Source: JBGFRR01 sp041695045 (GTDB taxonomy: Bacteria > Bacteroidota > Ignavibacteria > UBA10030). Taken from it: a stretch of DNA of 57,631 nt. The notes below the pieces were generated by a model, which was given only the letters and a program-made list of their open reading frames with translations, ran no database searches and was not told where the DNA came from. Numbering within the stretch: the stretch's first letter is position 1; each line of letters opens with the position of its first letter. Positions 48,896-57,631 of the stretch are shown in pieces. A program made the position numbers and the translations under genes. The stretch lies in the NCBI GenBank assembly GCA_041695045.1, contig JBGFRR010000155.1, positions 1 through 57,631 on the forward strand. Reading direction: 5' to 3'.

Positions 48896-50122
48896 CTATT
48901 CATATCGCAGTGCCTCGACGGGGTCCATGCGAGATGCGCGATAGGCAGGAAGAAACCCCGAAATGATCCCCACCAACACAGCAACGAGCAGTGCGATAAA
49001 CACGATACTCAACGGCATAGCCGTTGGAAGAACCTGGTCGATGATGAGACTCAGCGGGAAGGCGATGATCAGGCCGATGATGCCTCCGATAAGACAGAGA
49101 GCGGCCGCTTCGATGAGGAATTGTATGAGGATCGACCGTCGTGGAGCGCCAATGGCTTTTCGAATGCCGATCTCTTTCGTCCGCTCCGTCACCGAGACGA
49201 ACATGATATTCATAATGCCGATCCCACCGACGAAGAGTGAGAGCCCTGTGATAAACAATCCAACGGCTGCGACGACTCCACCGATAGCGTTGAATGTCTG
49301 GATGAGCAACTCTTGCTGATTGATGGCAAAATCGTCCTTTGCGCCGGGTGAAAGCCGGCGTGCCTTTCGCATGATGCCTCGTATCTCTTCCTTCGTATCC
49401 TCAACCTCTTCTAAGCTCATTGCCTTTACCCAAATTTCAATGCCGCCGCGAAAAGTACGGAACTCCTTGAAGTAACGATTGATGGGCACATACACTCGCG
49501 TGTCCATCGTCTGACCGAGAAGACTTCCCTGTTTTTCCAAAACGCCTACCACACGATAGGTGTGGGTGTTGAGTTTAACAGTCTTGCCGAGAGGGTTCTC
49601 GCTGGGGAAAAGGTTTTCCGCAATCTCCGAACCGATCACACACACCGGCCTTCCGCCGCTCACTTCCAGAGGAGTCAGAAACCTTCCAAGCACAACATCC
49701 ACCCCGACCGTTTCGATGAACTGTTCGTCGGTGCCAACGACGATCGCACCTTCAACGACTTTCGATCCGTAGCGCACATTCACAATGTTCGCGGCGATGG
49801 GTGTTACGGTGCTGGCTAACGTCGCCTGGCGATCAATCGCTCGCGCATGTTCCATACGGATATCGCGGCGGTTTCGTAAGGTCCACCAATCTTCCTGACC
49901 AGCCCACGGGAACTTCTGCACATACAGAACATCTGCACCGATCTTGGCTATGCTCGTATTGAAGGCGCGGTTTAGACCCTCAATTGCCGTTCCCATCAGC
50001 GTTACGGAAACGATACCAATGACAATGCCCAGCGTCGTGAGCACGGAGCGCATTGTGTTTGCGCGAATCGCCGCGAACGCGATGGCCAGGCCTTCTTTGA
50101 TATCGAGCAGATACTGGAGCAT
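48896..50122 (-). CDS. MacB-type ABC transporter permease
   Basis: A 408-residue permease with the same layout as the next one: N-terminal helix, periplasmic domain, FtsX domain (GIGIMNIMFVSVTERTKEIG, PVEALRYE end). About a third of residues look the same between the two. It starts 2 nt after the ATPase gene ends. The paired permeases with a separate ATPase match the MacB-like but split arrangement common in Bacteroidota. Confidence 0.87.
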   Translation of the reverse strand: MLQYLLDIKEGLAIAFAAIRANTMRSVLTTLGIVIGIVSVTLMGTAIEGLNRAFNTSIAKIGADVLYVQKFPWAGQEDWWTLRNRRDIRMEHARAIDRQATLASTVTPIAANIVNVRYGSKVVEGAIVVGTDEQFIETVGVDVVLGRFLTPLEVSGGRPVCVIGSEIAENLFPSENPLGKTVKLNTHTYRVVGVLEKQGSLLGQTMDTRVYVPINRYFKEFRTFRGGIEIWVKAMSLEEVEDTKEEIRGIMRKARRLSPGAKDDFAINQQELLIQTFNAIGGVVAAVGLFITGLSLFVGGIGIMNIMFVSVTERTKEIGIRKAIGAPRRSILIQFLIEAAALCLIGGIIGLIIAFPLSLIIDQVLPTAMPLSIVFIALLVAVLVGIISGFLPAYRASRMDPVEALRYE

Positions 50123-50124
50123 TG

Positions 50125-50844
50125 TTAGCGGGATACGCCTGCGAGCGCACGTTGACGCTTGGACATCTTTTCGTCGCCCTCCACTTTTCCGTCACGGATG
50201 CGGATGATGCGGTGAGCGTGTTCTGCGATATACTCTTCGTGCGTAACAAGGATAATGGTGTTGCCTTCCTCATGCAGCTCTTCGAAAAGCTCCATGATCT
50301 CATCGCCGGTCTTGGTGTCCAAGTTACCCGTCGGTTCGTCGGCAAGGATGATGGAGGGATGAGTCACGAGTGCGCGGGCGATGGCGACACGCTGCCGCTG
50401 ACCACCGGAGAGTTCATTCGGCTTATGGTGCATGCGGTCGGCAAGCCCGACGTGCTCGAGCGCTTTTTTCGCAAGGCGCTTCCGCTCGGATGACGAGTAG
50501 CCGCCATAGATCAGAGGAAGCTCAACATTGTGAAGCGCGTCGGAACGGGCAAGCAAATTAAAGGTCTGGAACACGAATCCGATCTCCTTGTTCCGGATTT
50601 TCGCCAACTGATTGTCGTTCATCTCACTCACGTTCACACCGTTGAAGAGGTAGATGCCGGACGTCGGCGTGTCGAGACAGCCGATGATGTTCATCAGCGT
50701 CGATTTCCCGGACCCCGACGGCCCCATGATGGCGAGGTATTCATTTTTCTCGATGGTGAGCGATACACCATCAAGCGCGTGCACTGTCGTATCACCCATC
50801 TGATAAAACTTGGTAATATCTTTCAACGCAATAAGATGAGACAT
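50125..50844 (-). CDS. MacB/LolD-type ABC transporter ATP-binding protein
   Basis: A 239-residue ATPase: Walker A GPSGSGKSTLMNIIG (about 39-53), signature LSGGQRQRVAIAR, Walker B IILADEPTGNLD, H-loop VTHEEYIAEH. This is the size and motif set of LolD/MacB-type ATPases. It pairs with the two permeases downstream (2-nt gap) and the membrane fusion protein upstream. Confidence 0.93.
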   Translation of the reverse strand: MSHLIALKDITKFYQMGDTTVHALDGVSLTIEKNEYLAIMGPSGSGKSTLMNIIGCLDTPTSGIYLFNGVNVSEMNDNQLAKIRNKEIGFVFQTFNLLARSDALHNVELPLIYGGYSSSERKRLAKKALEHVGLADRMHHKPNELSGGQRQRVAIARALVTHPSIILADEPTGNLDTKTGDEIMELFEELHEEGNTIILVTHEEYIAEHAHRIIRIRDGKVEGDEKMSKRQRALAGVSR

Positions 50845-50877
50845 TGACGCTCCTTCTCGTTGTGAATCACGTTTCGA

Positions 50878-52155
50878 TTAGTTTTCCACCGCCACAGAAC
50901 CACCGGTGCGGCGAGTTCGCGCGTTGTCCACTTTTACCTTCGACCCCTCTTCCAACTCGCGATTGATCGCTCTGAACGGCCCGGATACAACTCCCTCTCC
51001 TCCCAGCAGACCATCAACAACCTCGACATACACATCGTCGCTAATGCCGCGCTTGACGGGTACCGAGCGAATCGTGCCATTGGAAACGACGAACACGACT
51101 TCCTGGAGCTTCTCCTCATCCCGTCGGCGCGCCACCTGTCGTGTGATGAACTGCGCCTCCCCTTCCCGAATCTCTTCTTCCTGCTGCTTCTCCTCCTTTG
51201 ACGTTCGTACGGTAACGGATTGAATCGGCACAGCAAGCACGTTGTACCGAGTATCGGTCTTGATATCCGCCGTCATCGACATGCCGGGACGGAACTCGAC
51301 ATTCTTCGGCGCATCGAGCAGAATCCGCACTTCAAAGTTCACGACTTCTTCCTGCGTGCCGAGTCCGCGAGACTTTGCCGTGTTCGCAATCTGCGTCACC
51401 CGACCGATAAATTGCCGACCCGAGTATGCATCGACCTCGACGTAGGCGGTATCACCAACGCTGACGAGGACGACATCATTCTCGCCGACGTCGACGCGAG
51501 CTTCCATGCGGGCAAGGTCTGCGATGGTCATGATCTCCGTTCCCTGCGTGAAGGTACTCCCGCTCACGCGTTCACCAAGTTGTGAACGAAGCTGGCTGAC
51601 GACGCCATCCATGGGTGAATAGATGGAGGTCTTTGCCAGCGTCTCCCGCTCTTCTTTCACCGAGGCGAGCGCTTGAGCGTGCGAGGCTTCCGCGCTCTTA
51701 TAGGCCGCACGGGCGATGTCCATTTCTGCTTCCGAGACGAGCCGCTTCGAATATAGCTCGCTGATGCGCTTGAACTCCGCCTCCGCTTTTGCGAGATTTG
51801 CCCGCGCAATGCCGAGAGCCGCTTCTGCCCGCTCCACCTGCGCCTGGTACGCATCGGGTTTGATGCGCACGAGCAATTGACCCCGACGCACCCGCTGGCC
51901 TTCCCGAACGGGGAGGTCGATGATCTCACCGCTGACCTCCGCGTTGATCTTCACTTGCACTTCCGGTTGAATTTTTCCTGTTGCCGTTACCATCTGCACG
52001 ATGGTGCGTTGCTCGACCTTCTCGGTTTGTACGGTATAGACCGTTTCCCGACGGCTGCCGAGAATGACCAACAACGTCAACGCAACAAGCACAACACCGA
52101 TGATGGAGAAAACGATGATTCGCTTTTTCGATTTTTTGTTATTTCCGTTTGCCAT
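50878..52155 (-). CDS. membrane fusion protein (MacA/HlyD-type efflux adaptor)
   Basis: A 425-residue adaptor: N-terminal membrane anchor (about 13-35, rich in V/I/L), lipoyl/hairpin region (about 65-190 with ERAEAALGIARANLAKAEAE coiled coil), beta-barrel (MEARVDVGENDVVLVSVGD), and a C-terminal domain with a charged insertion (KEEKQQEEEIREGEAQF). It links the inner-membrane transporter to the outer-membrane channel. The ATG at 52155 is preferred; an in-frame TTG at 52182 sits directly against AGGAGG with no spacing, and would add nine residues. Confidence 0.87.
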   Translation of the reverse strand: MANGNNKKSKKRIIVFSIIGVVLVALTLLVILGSRRETVYTVQTEKVEQRTIVQMVTATGKIQPEVQVKINAEVSGEIIDLPVREGQRVRRGQLLVRIKPDAYQAQVERAEAALGIARANLAKAEAEFKRISELYSKRLVSEAEMDIARAAYKSAEASHAQALASVKEERETLAKTSIYSPMDGVVSQLRSQLGERVSGSTFTQGTEIMTIADLARMEARVDVGENDVVLVSVGDTAYVEVDAYSGRQFIGRVTQIANTAKSRGLGTQEEVVNFEVRILLDAPKNVEFRPGMSMTADIKTDTRYNVLAVPIQSVTVRTSKEEKQQEEEIREGEAQFITRQVARRRDEEKLQEVVFVVSNGTIRSVPVKRGISDDVYVEVVDGLLGGEGVVSGPFRAINRELEEGSKVKVDNARTRRTGGSVAVEN

Positions 52156-52197
52156 AGAAAACGTATGGTCGCGTACTGCCAACCTCCTGAGCTTATG

Positions 52198-53532
52198 TTA
52201 GTGTGAGATTGATCCGACAGCGAGGTCAAGCTGGCTCTTTGCAGCAAGATATTGTATCACCGCATTGATCTTCGCGGCCAGTGCGTTGTTGTAGTTGTTC
52301 TGAGCAAAGAACAGATCGAGCAATGTACCGGCGCCGACATTGTAGCGTTCCTGGTTGACCTTCAGGTTCTGTTCTTGAAACTGGAGGCTCTTCACAGCAG
52401 ACTCATAGTTCTTTTCTGAAAACTCAAGCTGCAGGAGTGCGCCCTTGATTTCAACCTGAATGCGTCGCTCGGTTTCGCGCAGATTTTCCTCGGCGTTCTT
52501 CCTCGTCACGAGCGCTCGCTGGGTTGCTTCATTCGTGCGAAAACCGCTGAAGATCGGAAACTGTAGTGAGATGCCCCAATTAAAATTCCTGCTGTTGCGG
52601 AAGTCTTCGAATTCACTCTGCACGCGGCTGTTTCCGCTGAGCGTGTAGCCGGCGCTTGCAGACAGACGGGGGAAGTATCCGCTGCGTGCAATCGTCACAG
52701 CCGATTCCGTTGCTTCGTAACCGGCCTTGGCGCCGCGATAATCTGGACGGTTGTCAAATGCAGTGCTGATCAGCCCGCGAAGGTTTCTCGTCGCTTCCTT
52801 TAGGCGTTCGAACTCTGCTTGCTCAATTTCTTCGGGGATCGATGGGTCCTCGATACGGATCGGCTCTGTCACATCCAGCGCGAGGAATGCGACAAGGTTG
52901 GCCTTGGCAGTTTCGTACTCATTTTGCGATTGCACGACACGAACTTCATCCTGCCCAACCTGTGCCTGCTGTTGGTACACATTCACGAGCGAAGCCGATC
53001 CGAGTCGCGCCATTTCCTGCACACGCTCGAGCTGCTGCGTGCTGTATCGAAGACTCGCTTCCGCCACACGCAACAAGCGCTCCGTGCGGAGAACCTCATA
53101 GTAGAGCCGTCGCGCCTGGTTGACGACACTCTGTCGCGTGCGACTCAAGGTGTACTCGGAGGCAATGGCCGTGTTGACCGACGAGCTGAGGTTGGAGGTG
53201 TTCGAAAATCCGTCAAACAACGTGAGCGATGCGCTGACGCCGGACGAAAGCGAACGGATGTTCGTCGACGGCAAGCGCTGGCCGTTCGGGAGGAATGTTT
53301 CTCCTTGGCTTCCACCCCACGACGAATTGAGGTTAATGTTCGGGAGGAAATTCCCGTAGGCAGCAAGCACAGACGCCTGATCGCGTTCGAGATTATTCTG
53401 CGCTTGCTTGACGTTGAAATTCCGGTCGAGCGCAACCTCGACTGCCTGAGAAAGTGTGAGGGAACGTTGCTGTGCCACCGTCGCCGAAACAACAGCAACG
53501 ATGAGCAGCAACACAACAGAAAGCTGTTTCAT
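52198..53532 (-). CDS. TolC-family outer-membrane efflux protein
   Basis: A 444-residue protein with a signal peptide (about 1-20, ending ATVAQQ), then long helices with the OEP repeat pattern (SLTLSQAVEVALDRNFNVKQ, a duplicated NNL/NAE periodicity, and NQERYNVGAGTLLDLFFAQN). It forms the outer-membrane channel for the tripartite pump encoded downstream. The gene is 43 nt upstream of the adaptor gene, in the same direction. A 126-nt gap separates it from the next gene upstream (CCA-type). Confidence 0.92.
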   Translation of the reverse strand: MKQLSVVLLLIVAVVSATVAQQRSLTLSQAVEVALDRNFNVKQAQNNLERDQASVLAAYGNFLPNINLNSSWGGSQGETFLPNGQRLPSTNIRSLSSGVSASLTLFDGFSNTSNLSSSVNTAIASEYTLSRTRQSVVNQARRLYYEVLRTERLLRVAEASLRYSTQQLERVQEMARLGSASLVNVYQQQAQVGQDEVRVVQSQNEYETAKANLVAFLALDVTEPIRIEDPSIPEEIEQAEFERLKEATRNLRGLISTAFDNRPDYRGAKAGYEATESAVTIARSGYFPRLSASAGYTLSGNSRVQSEFEDFRNSRNFNWGISLQFPIFSGFRTNEATQRALVTRKNAEENLRETERRIQVEIKGALLQLEFSEKNYESAVKSLQFQEQNLKVNQERYNVGAGTLLDLFFAQNNYNNALAAKINAVIQYLAAKSQLDLAVGSISH

Positions 53533-53658
53533 GGTTTCTTCTCCAACAAAGATGAAAAAAGGAGGACAATGCTTTTAGGACAATGTAATAAAAAAACCTC
53601 ACTAATAGACGAAGCAGACAAAGGAAAGTTTCGGATTTCCTTCACAATGCCCTGGAGG

Positions 53659-55086
53659 TCAGGATTGTTTTGCAGCTGTGTTTGCAGGCTCTCCGAGTAT
53701 TTTCTCCTTCACTGAATGCAGGTACGCCAACGCGGCATCGTGGTCATAGGGGATTTTGCCATCTAAAACTGCGTCGGTCACGGCTTGTTTGAGCTTTCCC
53801 ACAGCCGGGCCCGGCTCAAGGCCGAACACTTCCATGATCTCATCGCCTCGTACCGGCGGTTGCCAGTTGCGCAATCGGTCTTTCTCTTCCACCAGCTGCA
53901 TCTTCTCTATAACGCGGTCATAGTTCCGTTTCACTTGCTGCACGAGCCGGGGATTTTTGGATGTGATGTCGGCACGACACAGAAGCATGAGATCGTCGAT
54001 GTACTCGCCCGCGTCAAACATGAGTCTTCGCACCGCAGAATCCGTCACCTCATCATCCACGAGCGCCATGGGGCGTAGATGGAGTCGTACAAGCGCTTCG
54101 ACGTAAGGAATATGTTCCATCGGCAGCTTCATGCGCCGGAAGATTGGCTTGACCATACGCGCGCCGAGTTCCTCATGTCCATGGAACGTCCACCCGATGC
54201 TTTCGTGGAACGCCTTTGTACGCGGCTTTGCAATGTCGTGCAGCAGTGCTGCCATACGCAGCCAGAGATTCGACGACTGTTCTGCGACATTGTCGAGCAC
54301 TTTGAGCGTGTGTCGAAAGACATCTTTGTGATGGTAATCCTTCCGCTGATCCACACCGGCTAACTGTGCAACTTCCGGGAACACCAGTTCCAGCACGCCG
54401 GCATCGAACATGAGCTCGAGTCCGACGGATGGTCTCGGGCTGGCCATGATTTTCATGAATTCATCCGTGATGCGCTCCTGTGAGACAATCGACAGACGCT
54501 TCGCCATGAACGCTGCCGCGTCGAGTACTTCCGGCAGAACTCTGAATTCCAGCTGCGACGCAAACCGCATCGCCCGCATGATTCTGAGCGGGTCGTCCGA
54601 GAACGTTTCAACCGGATTCAACGGCGTGCGAAGGATGCCTTCCTGCAGGTCGTCGTAACCACCAAACGGGTCGATGAGCAGTCCACAGTCCTGCCGGTTG
54701 AGCGATACGGCGAGGGCGTTGATGGTAAAGTCTCTTCGCGCAAGGTCGTCTTCCAGCGTACCTCCTTGGACTGCCGGCTTGCGGGAATGGGATGAATAGC
54801 TTTCGTTTCGTGCACCGACGAATTCGATCTTCCAATCGTCGAGCTGAAGCATCGCCGTGCCGAATTTCTCGTATATCACGAGATTCGTGCGGCCGAGTTC
54901 GCTTGCGGCCGAGCGAGCGAACTCGATGCCGCTGCCGAGCACGACGACGTCAAGATCCTTCACCGACGACCCGCGCAGAAGGTCGCGCACATAGCCCCCT
55001 ACAACGTACGCACGAACGCCCTTCCGGTCGGCAAGGTCGCCGATACGGAGTAAGAGAGGTTCACGGATTTCGACTTCTTTCGTCAT
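53659..55086 (-). CDS. cca: CCA-adding-type tRNA nucleotidyltransferase with HD domain
   Basis: A 475-residue class II nucleotidyltransferase. The head domain has GGYVRDLLRG (30-39) and DLD metal aspartates (D44 and D46), followed by RRDFTINALAVSL and RIMRAMRFASQLEF (nucleotide recognition). A C-terminal HD phosphohydrolase-like domain contains LLHDIAKPRTKAF. It adds CCA to tRNA 3' ends or may be a poly(A) polymerase relative; the two cannot be separated by eye, though in Bacteroidota a single HD-containing enzyme is usually the CCA enzyme. Confidence 0.88.
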   Translation of the reverse strand: MTKEVEIREPLLLRIGDLADRKGVRAYVVGGYVRDLLRGSSVKDLDVVVLGSGIEFARSAASELGRTNLVIYEKFGTAMLQLDDWKIEFVGARNESYSSHSRKPAVQGGTLEDDLARRDFTINALAVSLNRQDCGLLIDPFGGYDDLQEGILRTPLNPVETFSDDPLRIMRAMRFASQLEFRVLPEVLDAAAFMAKRLSIVSQERITDEFMKIMASPRPSVGLELMFDAGVLELVFPEVAQLAGVDQRKDYHHKDVFRHTLKVLDNVAEQSSNLWLRMAALLHDIAKPRTKAFHESIGWTFHGHEELGARMVKPIFRRMKLPMEHIPYVEALVRLHLRPMALVDDEVTDSAVRRLMFDAGEYIDDLMLLCRADITSKNPRLVQQVKRNYDRVIEKMQLVEEKDRLRNWQPPVRGDEIMEVFGLEPGPAVGKLKQAVTDAVLDGKIPYDHDAALAYLHSVKEKILGEPANTAAKQS

Positions 55087-55104
55087 TTCGTTTACGTGGA
55101 ATAC

Positions 55105-56091
55105 CTACTTTACCGGTGCATCAATGATCCTCAAAATCTCCTGCGCCACCTCAAGCGCCTGCAGGCCGTCACGCCCGGTTACGGGCGGTTCGGCGCCGTT
55201 GCGAATGGTCTCGACAAACAACTCCAGTTCATACTTGAGTGCGTTGACTTCTTTGACTTCCGGTTGTTCATAGACGATCAATCGTTTCCGTGCCCCCTGT
55301 TCGATCTGCCCTAACAGCATTGTCGGTTTGATGGTTGGGTCTTCCGCGTCGACAAGACGGAACACTTCAGCCAGGCCCTGCGTGAAGTCGATGGAGATGT
55401 ACGCATTGTGCTGGAAGAGGCGCATCTTACGCATCTTGTTCTGCGAGATTCGGCTTGCCGTGACGTTGGCGACACAACCATTTGCAAACTGCAATCTGGC
55501 GTTGGCAATGTCGACACTCTGGGACACCACGGCTACACCGCTCGCGTCGATGCGCGTCACCGGCGACCGCACCAAACTTAAAATGAGGTCGATGTCGTGG
55601 ATCATCAAGTCGAGCACGACGGCAACGTCTGTACCCCGCGGGTTAAATTGCGCAAGACGGTGCGACTCGATAAACATCGGCCGGGGCCGATACCGGTCTA
55701 AGGCCAGCACGGCTGCGTTAAACCGCTCAATGTGGCCGACTTGGATTTTGACGTTCTTCTTGTCGGCAAGCGCTAACAGCTCTTTTGCCTGATCGATGGA
55801 TTCTGTGATGGGTTTTTCGATGAATGTATGCAGGCCTCGCTCAATGGCCGCTCGGGCAACCGGAAAATGCGCCGAGGTCGGCGTTGCGACGCTAATGGCT
55901 TCGACGCTATCGAGCAGTTGGTCGAGCGTAGTACACGCAGTGGTGTCGCATTCTTCTGCCACGCGCTTTGCTTTGGATGTATCGGTATCGAAGACACCGA
56001 CTAACTCTGCGCGCTCGATATGGGAAAACATCTTCGCATGCAGCGATCCCACGTGTCCCGTTCCAACGACTCCTACTTTTAACTTCGACAT
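55105..56091 (-). CDS. Gfo/Idh/MocA-family oxidoreductase
   Basis: A 328-residue oxidoreductase with an N-terminal Rossmann domain (VGVVGTGHVGSLHAKMF; ELVGVFDTDTSKAKRVAEEC), the EKP motif in TFIEKPITESIDQAKELLAL (lysine and proline of the active site), and a C-terminal alpha/beta domain. It likely oxidises a sugar or sugar nucleotide hydroxyl with NAD(P). The closest look is to the N-acetylglucosamine-related WlbA-like branch, but the substrate is not determined. It is 18 nt upstream of the CCA-type gene. Confidence 0.85.
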   Translation of the reverse strand: MSKLKVGVVGTGHVGSLHAKMFSHIERAELVGVFDTDTSKAKRVAEECDTTACTTLDQLLDSVEAISVATPTSAHFPVARAAIERGLHTFIEKPITESIDQAKELLALADKKNVKIQVGHIERFNAAVLALDRYRPRPMFIESHRLAQFNPRGTDVAVVLDLMIHDIDLILSLVRSPVTRIDASGVAVVSQSVDIANARLQFANGCVANVTASRISQNKMRKMRLFQHNAYISIDFTQGLAEVFRLVDAEDPTIKPTMLLGQIEQGARKRLIVYEQPEVKEVNALKYELELFVETIRNGAEPPVTGRDGLQALEVAQEILRIIDAPVK

Positions 56092-56118
56092 GGAGATTCT
56101 TTCCGCTACGATGTTCGG

Positions 56119-57399
56119 TTATGGATGCGCCTCGGTGAGGCCAGAACTTTGAATCTGACGAAACCCAAGAATCCGGTCAAATCCGCCAAAGCGCTGATCA
56201 CGATAGTAGACCACTGCAGAGTAGACGTTGCTGGTTCGCCAGTCATTCCCCTCCAGCGCAACCCAATCATCGACGTTAAGGACGTACTGGTAATCGTACA
56301 CGCCGCGGCGCAGCCATGTCGACCACACATAGCGACCGAGTTCATGGTCGAACCGCATGCGAGCGGATGGAGAGGGAGTCCAACCGTTGAAATCTCCCAC
56401 AACATCGAGTGGCTCACCCGCGTATTGTTGAGGAAGGAATTCGAACGTCACGCGAAGATAATCGGCATTGATGCTTCCCTCCTCAATGACCGCAAGGCCG
56501 TTGTTATCCTGCCCTGCCCGAAGGAACATTCTGCTCAGGTCTGCGCCGTGCCGTGGTCGCACATCCCGACCCGGAGGGTACTCCGCAGCATTGCGAAGGT
56601 CAAGCCGACGGTATTCATTTCCCGGCAACACATTCTCGACGCGGAATCGCAGCCGGCGCGTACCAACTCCGTCTACGAACGTGTTCCGCGTGCGCACCGA
56701 TGTATCGATGCGATAGGAACGAACCAGCTCACGGTTCTTGTAAATATCAACGACCGAAAAGAATGGAGCGTGGAGAATCTCTCTTTCTTCTCTTTCATGG
56801 ACCATCGAGGTTCCAAATGTGGTGAGACCCGTGCGTACCACATGGAACTCCGGGACCACAAACCGCAGCTCGACGACATGCACCTGATTGAGCGGACTGT
56901 CGGCTTCCGGCGCCTGACGGTTGCTTACCCGCATCGAGGGCGATAGCGTCGGCTCGACAACAACAAATTTTCCTCGCACAAGCAACGTTGTTCCCTCTTC
57001 ATCCCAAATCTCAAACACATAGTTGCCCGAATGGATGAACCGCTCTAACCCCGGCAACCCCGGCAAAGAAAAGCGGTACTGAAATCGATAATGCTGTACG
57101 CCAGGCGGTGCAGGCGAGAACGGCAGACGCACACGGACGAGGTTCCAGGTATCATTGTTGATGAACGTGCTTGCGGTTTTCTTCCAATCCCTATCGCAAT
57201 GGTAAACGCGTAGGCGAAAATCGGCCGGATGTGTCTCGTTCAGGTCGAACCACACGGTCACAACCGTCGAATCGAGAATGACAACCGGAAATCCTGCCTC
57301 CACGCTTCCGACAACACGCAATCCCTTAATACGGTCGGAAAACACCTCTCCACCGACGAGCGACATCGGCAACAACAGTAATATGAGAAGGAGTTTCAT
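56119..57399 (-). CDS. DUF5103 protein (type IX secretion plug-type)
   Basis: A 426-residue exported protein with a signal peptide (about 1-18, MKLLLILLLLPMSLVGGE). The pattern matches DUF5103: LRVYHCDRDWKKT near residue 63, RFSLPGLP, SGNYVFEIWDEE, and GEPLDVVGDFNGWTPSPSAR then YDYQYVLN in the late part. DUF5103 was linked to the plug of the type IX translocon in Flavobacterium. Its presence supports a type IX system that exports the protease at 23598. ATGA overlap with the gene upstream that is cut by the edge. Confidence 0.85.
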   Translation of the reverse strand: MKLLLILLLLPMSLVGGEVFSDRIKGLRVVGSVEAGFPVVILDSTVVTVWFDLNETHPADFRLRVYHCDRDWKKTASTFINNDTWNLVRVRLPFSPAPPGVQHYRFQYRFSLPGLPGLERFIHSGNYVFEIWDEEGTTLLVRGKFVVVEPTLSPSMRVSNRQAPEADSPLNQVHVVELRFVVPEFHVVRTGLTTFGTSMVHEREEREILHAPFFSVVDIYKNRELVRSYRIDTSVRTRNTFVDGVGTRRLRFRVENVLPGNEYRRLDLRNAAEYPPGRDVRPRHGADLSRMFLRAGQDNNGLAVIEEGSINADYLRVTFEFLPQQYAGEPLDVVGDFNGWTPSPSARMRFDHELGRYVWSTWLRRGVYDYQYVLNVDDWVALEGNDWRTSNVYSAVVYYRDQRFGGFDRILGFRQIQSSGLTEAHP

Positions 57400-57631
57400 T
57401 GTGCAACACGATATAGTGTGTAGAATACAGGCCCCGATTTTGCTATCCCGAGACTCGGGAAGACTCTTGTCATCACCGGATGCATGGACTCAGACGCGAA
57501 GCGCTCCGGATGCTTGCTGCGGTCGAGGATATAGTCCGGTTGGATGACGCGTTCATACCGCCGTTCGAACATTCCTTCGTCATAGTGAAGTCCGTTAAAT
57601 GCGCGCTTGACTTCCGGCGTCACCAATCCCG
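57396..57631 (-). CDS. C-terminal part of an unidentified protein, cut by the window edge
   Basis: An open frame runs to the end of the window without a start, so only the last 77 or so residues are visible: LDRSKHPERFASESMHPVMT and GPVFYTLYRVAQ at the end. No domain is recognised in this part. The stop overlaps the DUF5103 start (ATGA), so it belongs to the same operon. Confidence 0.6.
   Translation of the reverse strand, partial: GLVTPEVKRAFNGLHYDEGMFERRYERVIQPDYILDRSKHPERFASESMHPVMTRVFPSLGIAKSGPVFYTLYRVAQ

Noticed and set aside
48407..49240. Plus-strand 277-codon frame opposite the MacB-type permeases
   Set aside because: Antisense to well supported permeases; His/Asp/Glu-rich artefact.
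1..57631. CRISPR array, rRNA, tRNA or integrase gene
   Set aside because: No regularly spaced identical repeats, no rRNA-like blocks, no clear tRNA cloverleaf and no tyrosine recombinase motif were seen by eye.

Overview
The window looks like a chromosome piece from the Bacteroidota/Chlorobiota (FCB) group, most like Ignavibacteria or Kapabacteria-type lineages. The evidence is a secreted protease with a type IX secretion C-terminal sorting domain (NYPNPFNP motif), a DUF5103 (type IX plug-type) protein, and several upstream sites that fit the Bacteroidota promoter pattern TTG-N20-TAnnTTT. The genus is not determined.

Layout. Positions 133-15004 are all on the minus strand: glnE, asnS, a NatAB-type ABC exporter, and a tightly overlapping operon that joins complex I membrane subunits NuoJ-K-L-M to a split Mrp/Mbh-type cation/proton antiporter module (MrpE, F, G, MbhD-like, MbhE-like, MrpB, C, D). 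Positions 15166-35325 are on the plus strand. They hold a beta-oxidation/phenylacetate-like gene set (EthD-like protein, three crotonases, two 3-hydroxyacyl-CoA dehydrogenase-type proteins, a thiolase) interrupted by accessory islands: a NotI-family restriction enzyme with a D12-class adenine methyltransferase, two small lipoproteins followed by an attC-like inverted repeat, and a DUF1573-rhodanese-MauE operon. Secreted protease, peptidase and DUF2911 genes follow. Positions 35337-37565 hold a decayed REP-associated transposase between matching palindromes, then a sodium:solute symporter with a tiny co-translated membrane protein (minus strand). Positions 37614-47483 (plus strand) hold PEP carboxylase, a second restriction-modification pair framed by 21-bp inverted repeats, an aldehyde dehydrogenase and several poorly known genes. 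Positions 47645-57631 (minus strand) hold a MacAB-TolC-type efflux operon, a CCA-adding-type nucleotidyltransferase, a Gfo/Idh/MocA oxidoreductase, the DUF5103 gene and a gene cut by the window edge.

The stable backbone is energy coupling (Nuo/Mrp), nitrogen control (GlnE), anaplerosis (PEP carboxylase) and acyl-CoA/aromatic degradation. The most unusual parts are the Nuo-Mrp hybrid operon and the repeat biology. Short palindromes and inverted-repeat elements have landed in or next to gene ends, in two cases supplying C-terminal codons. Both restriction-modification cassettes sit beside short sequences containing a CATAAC motif.
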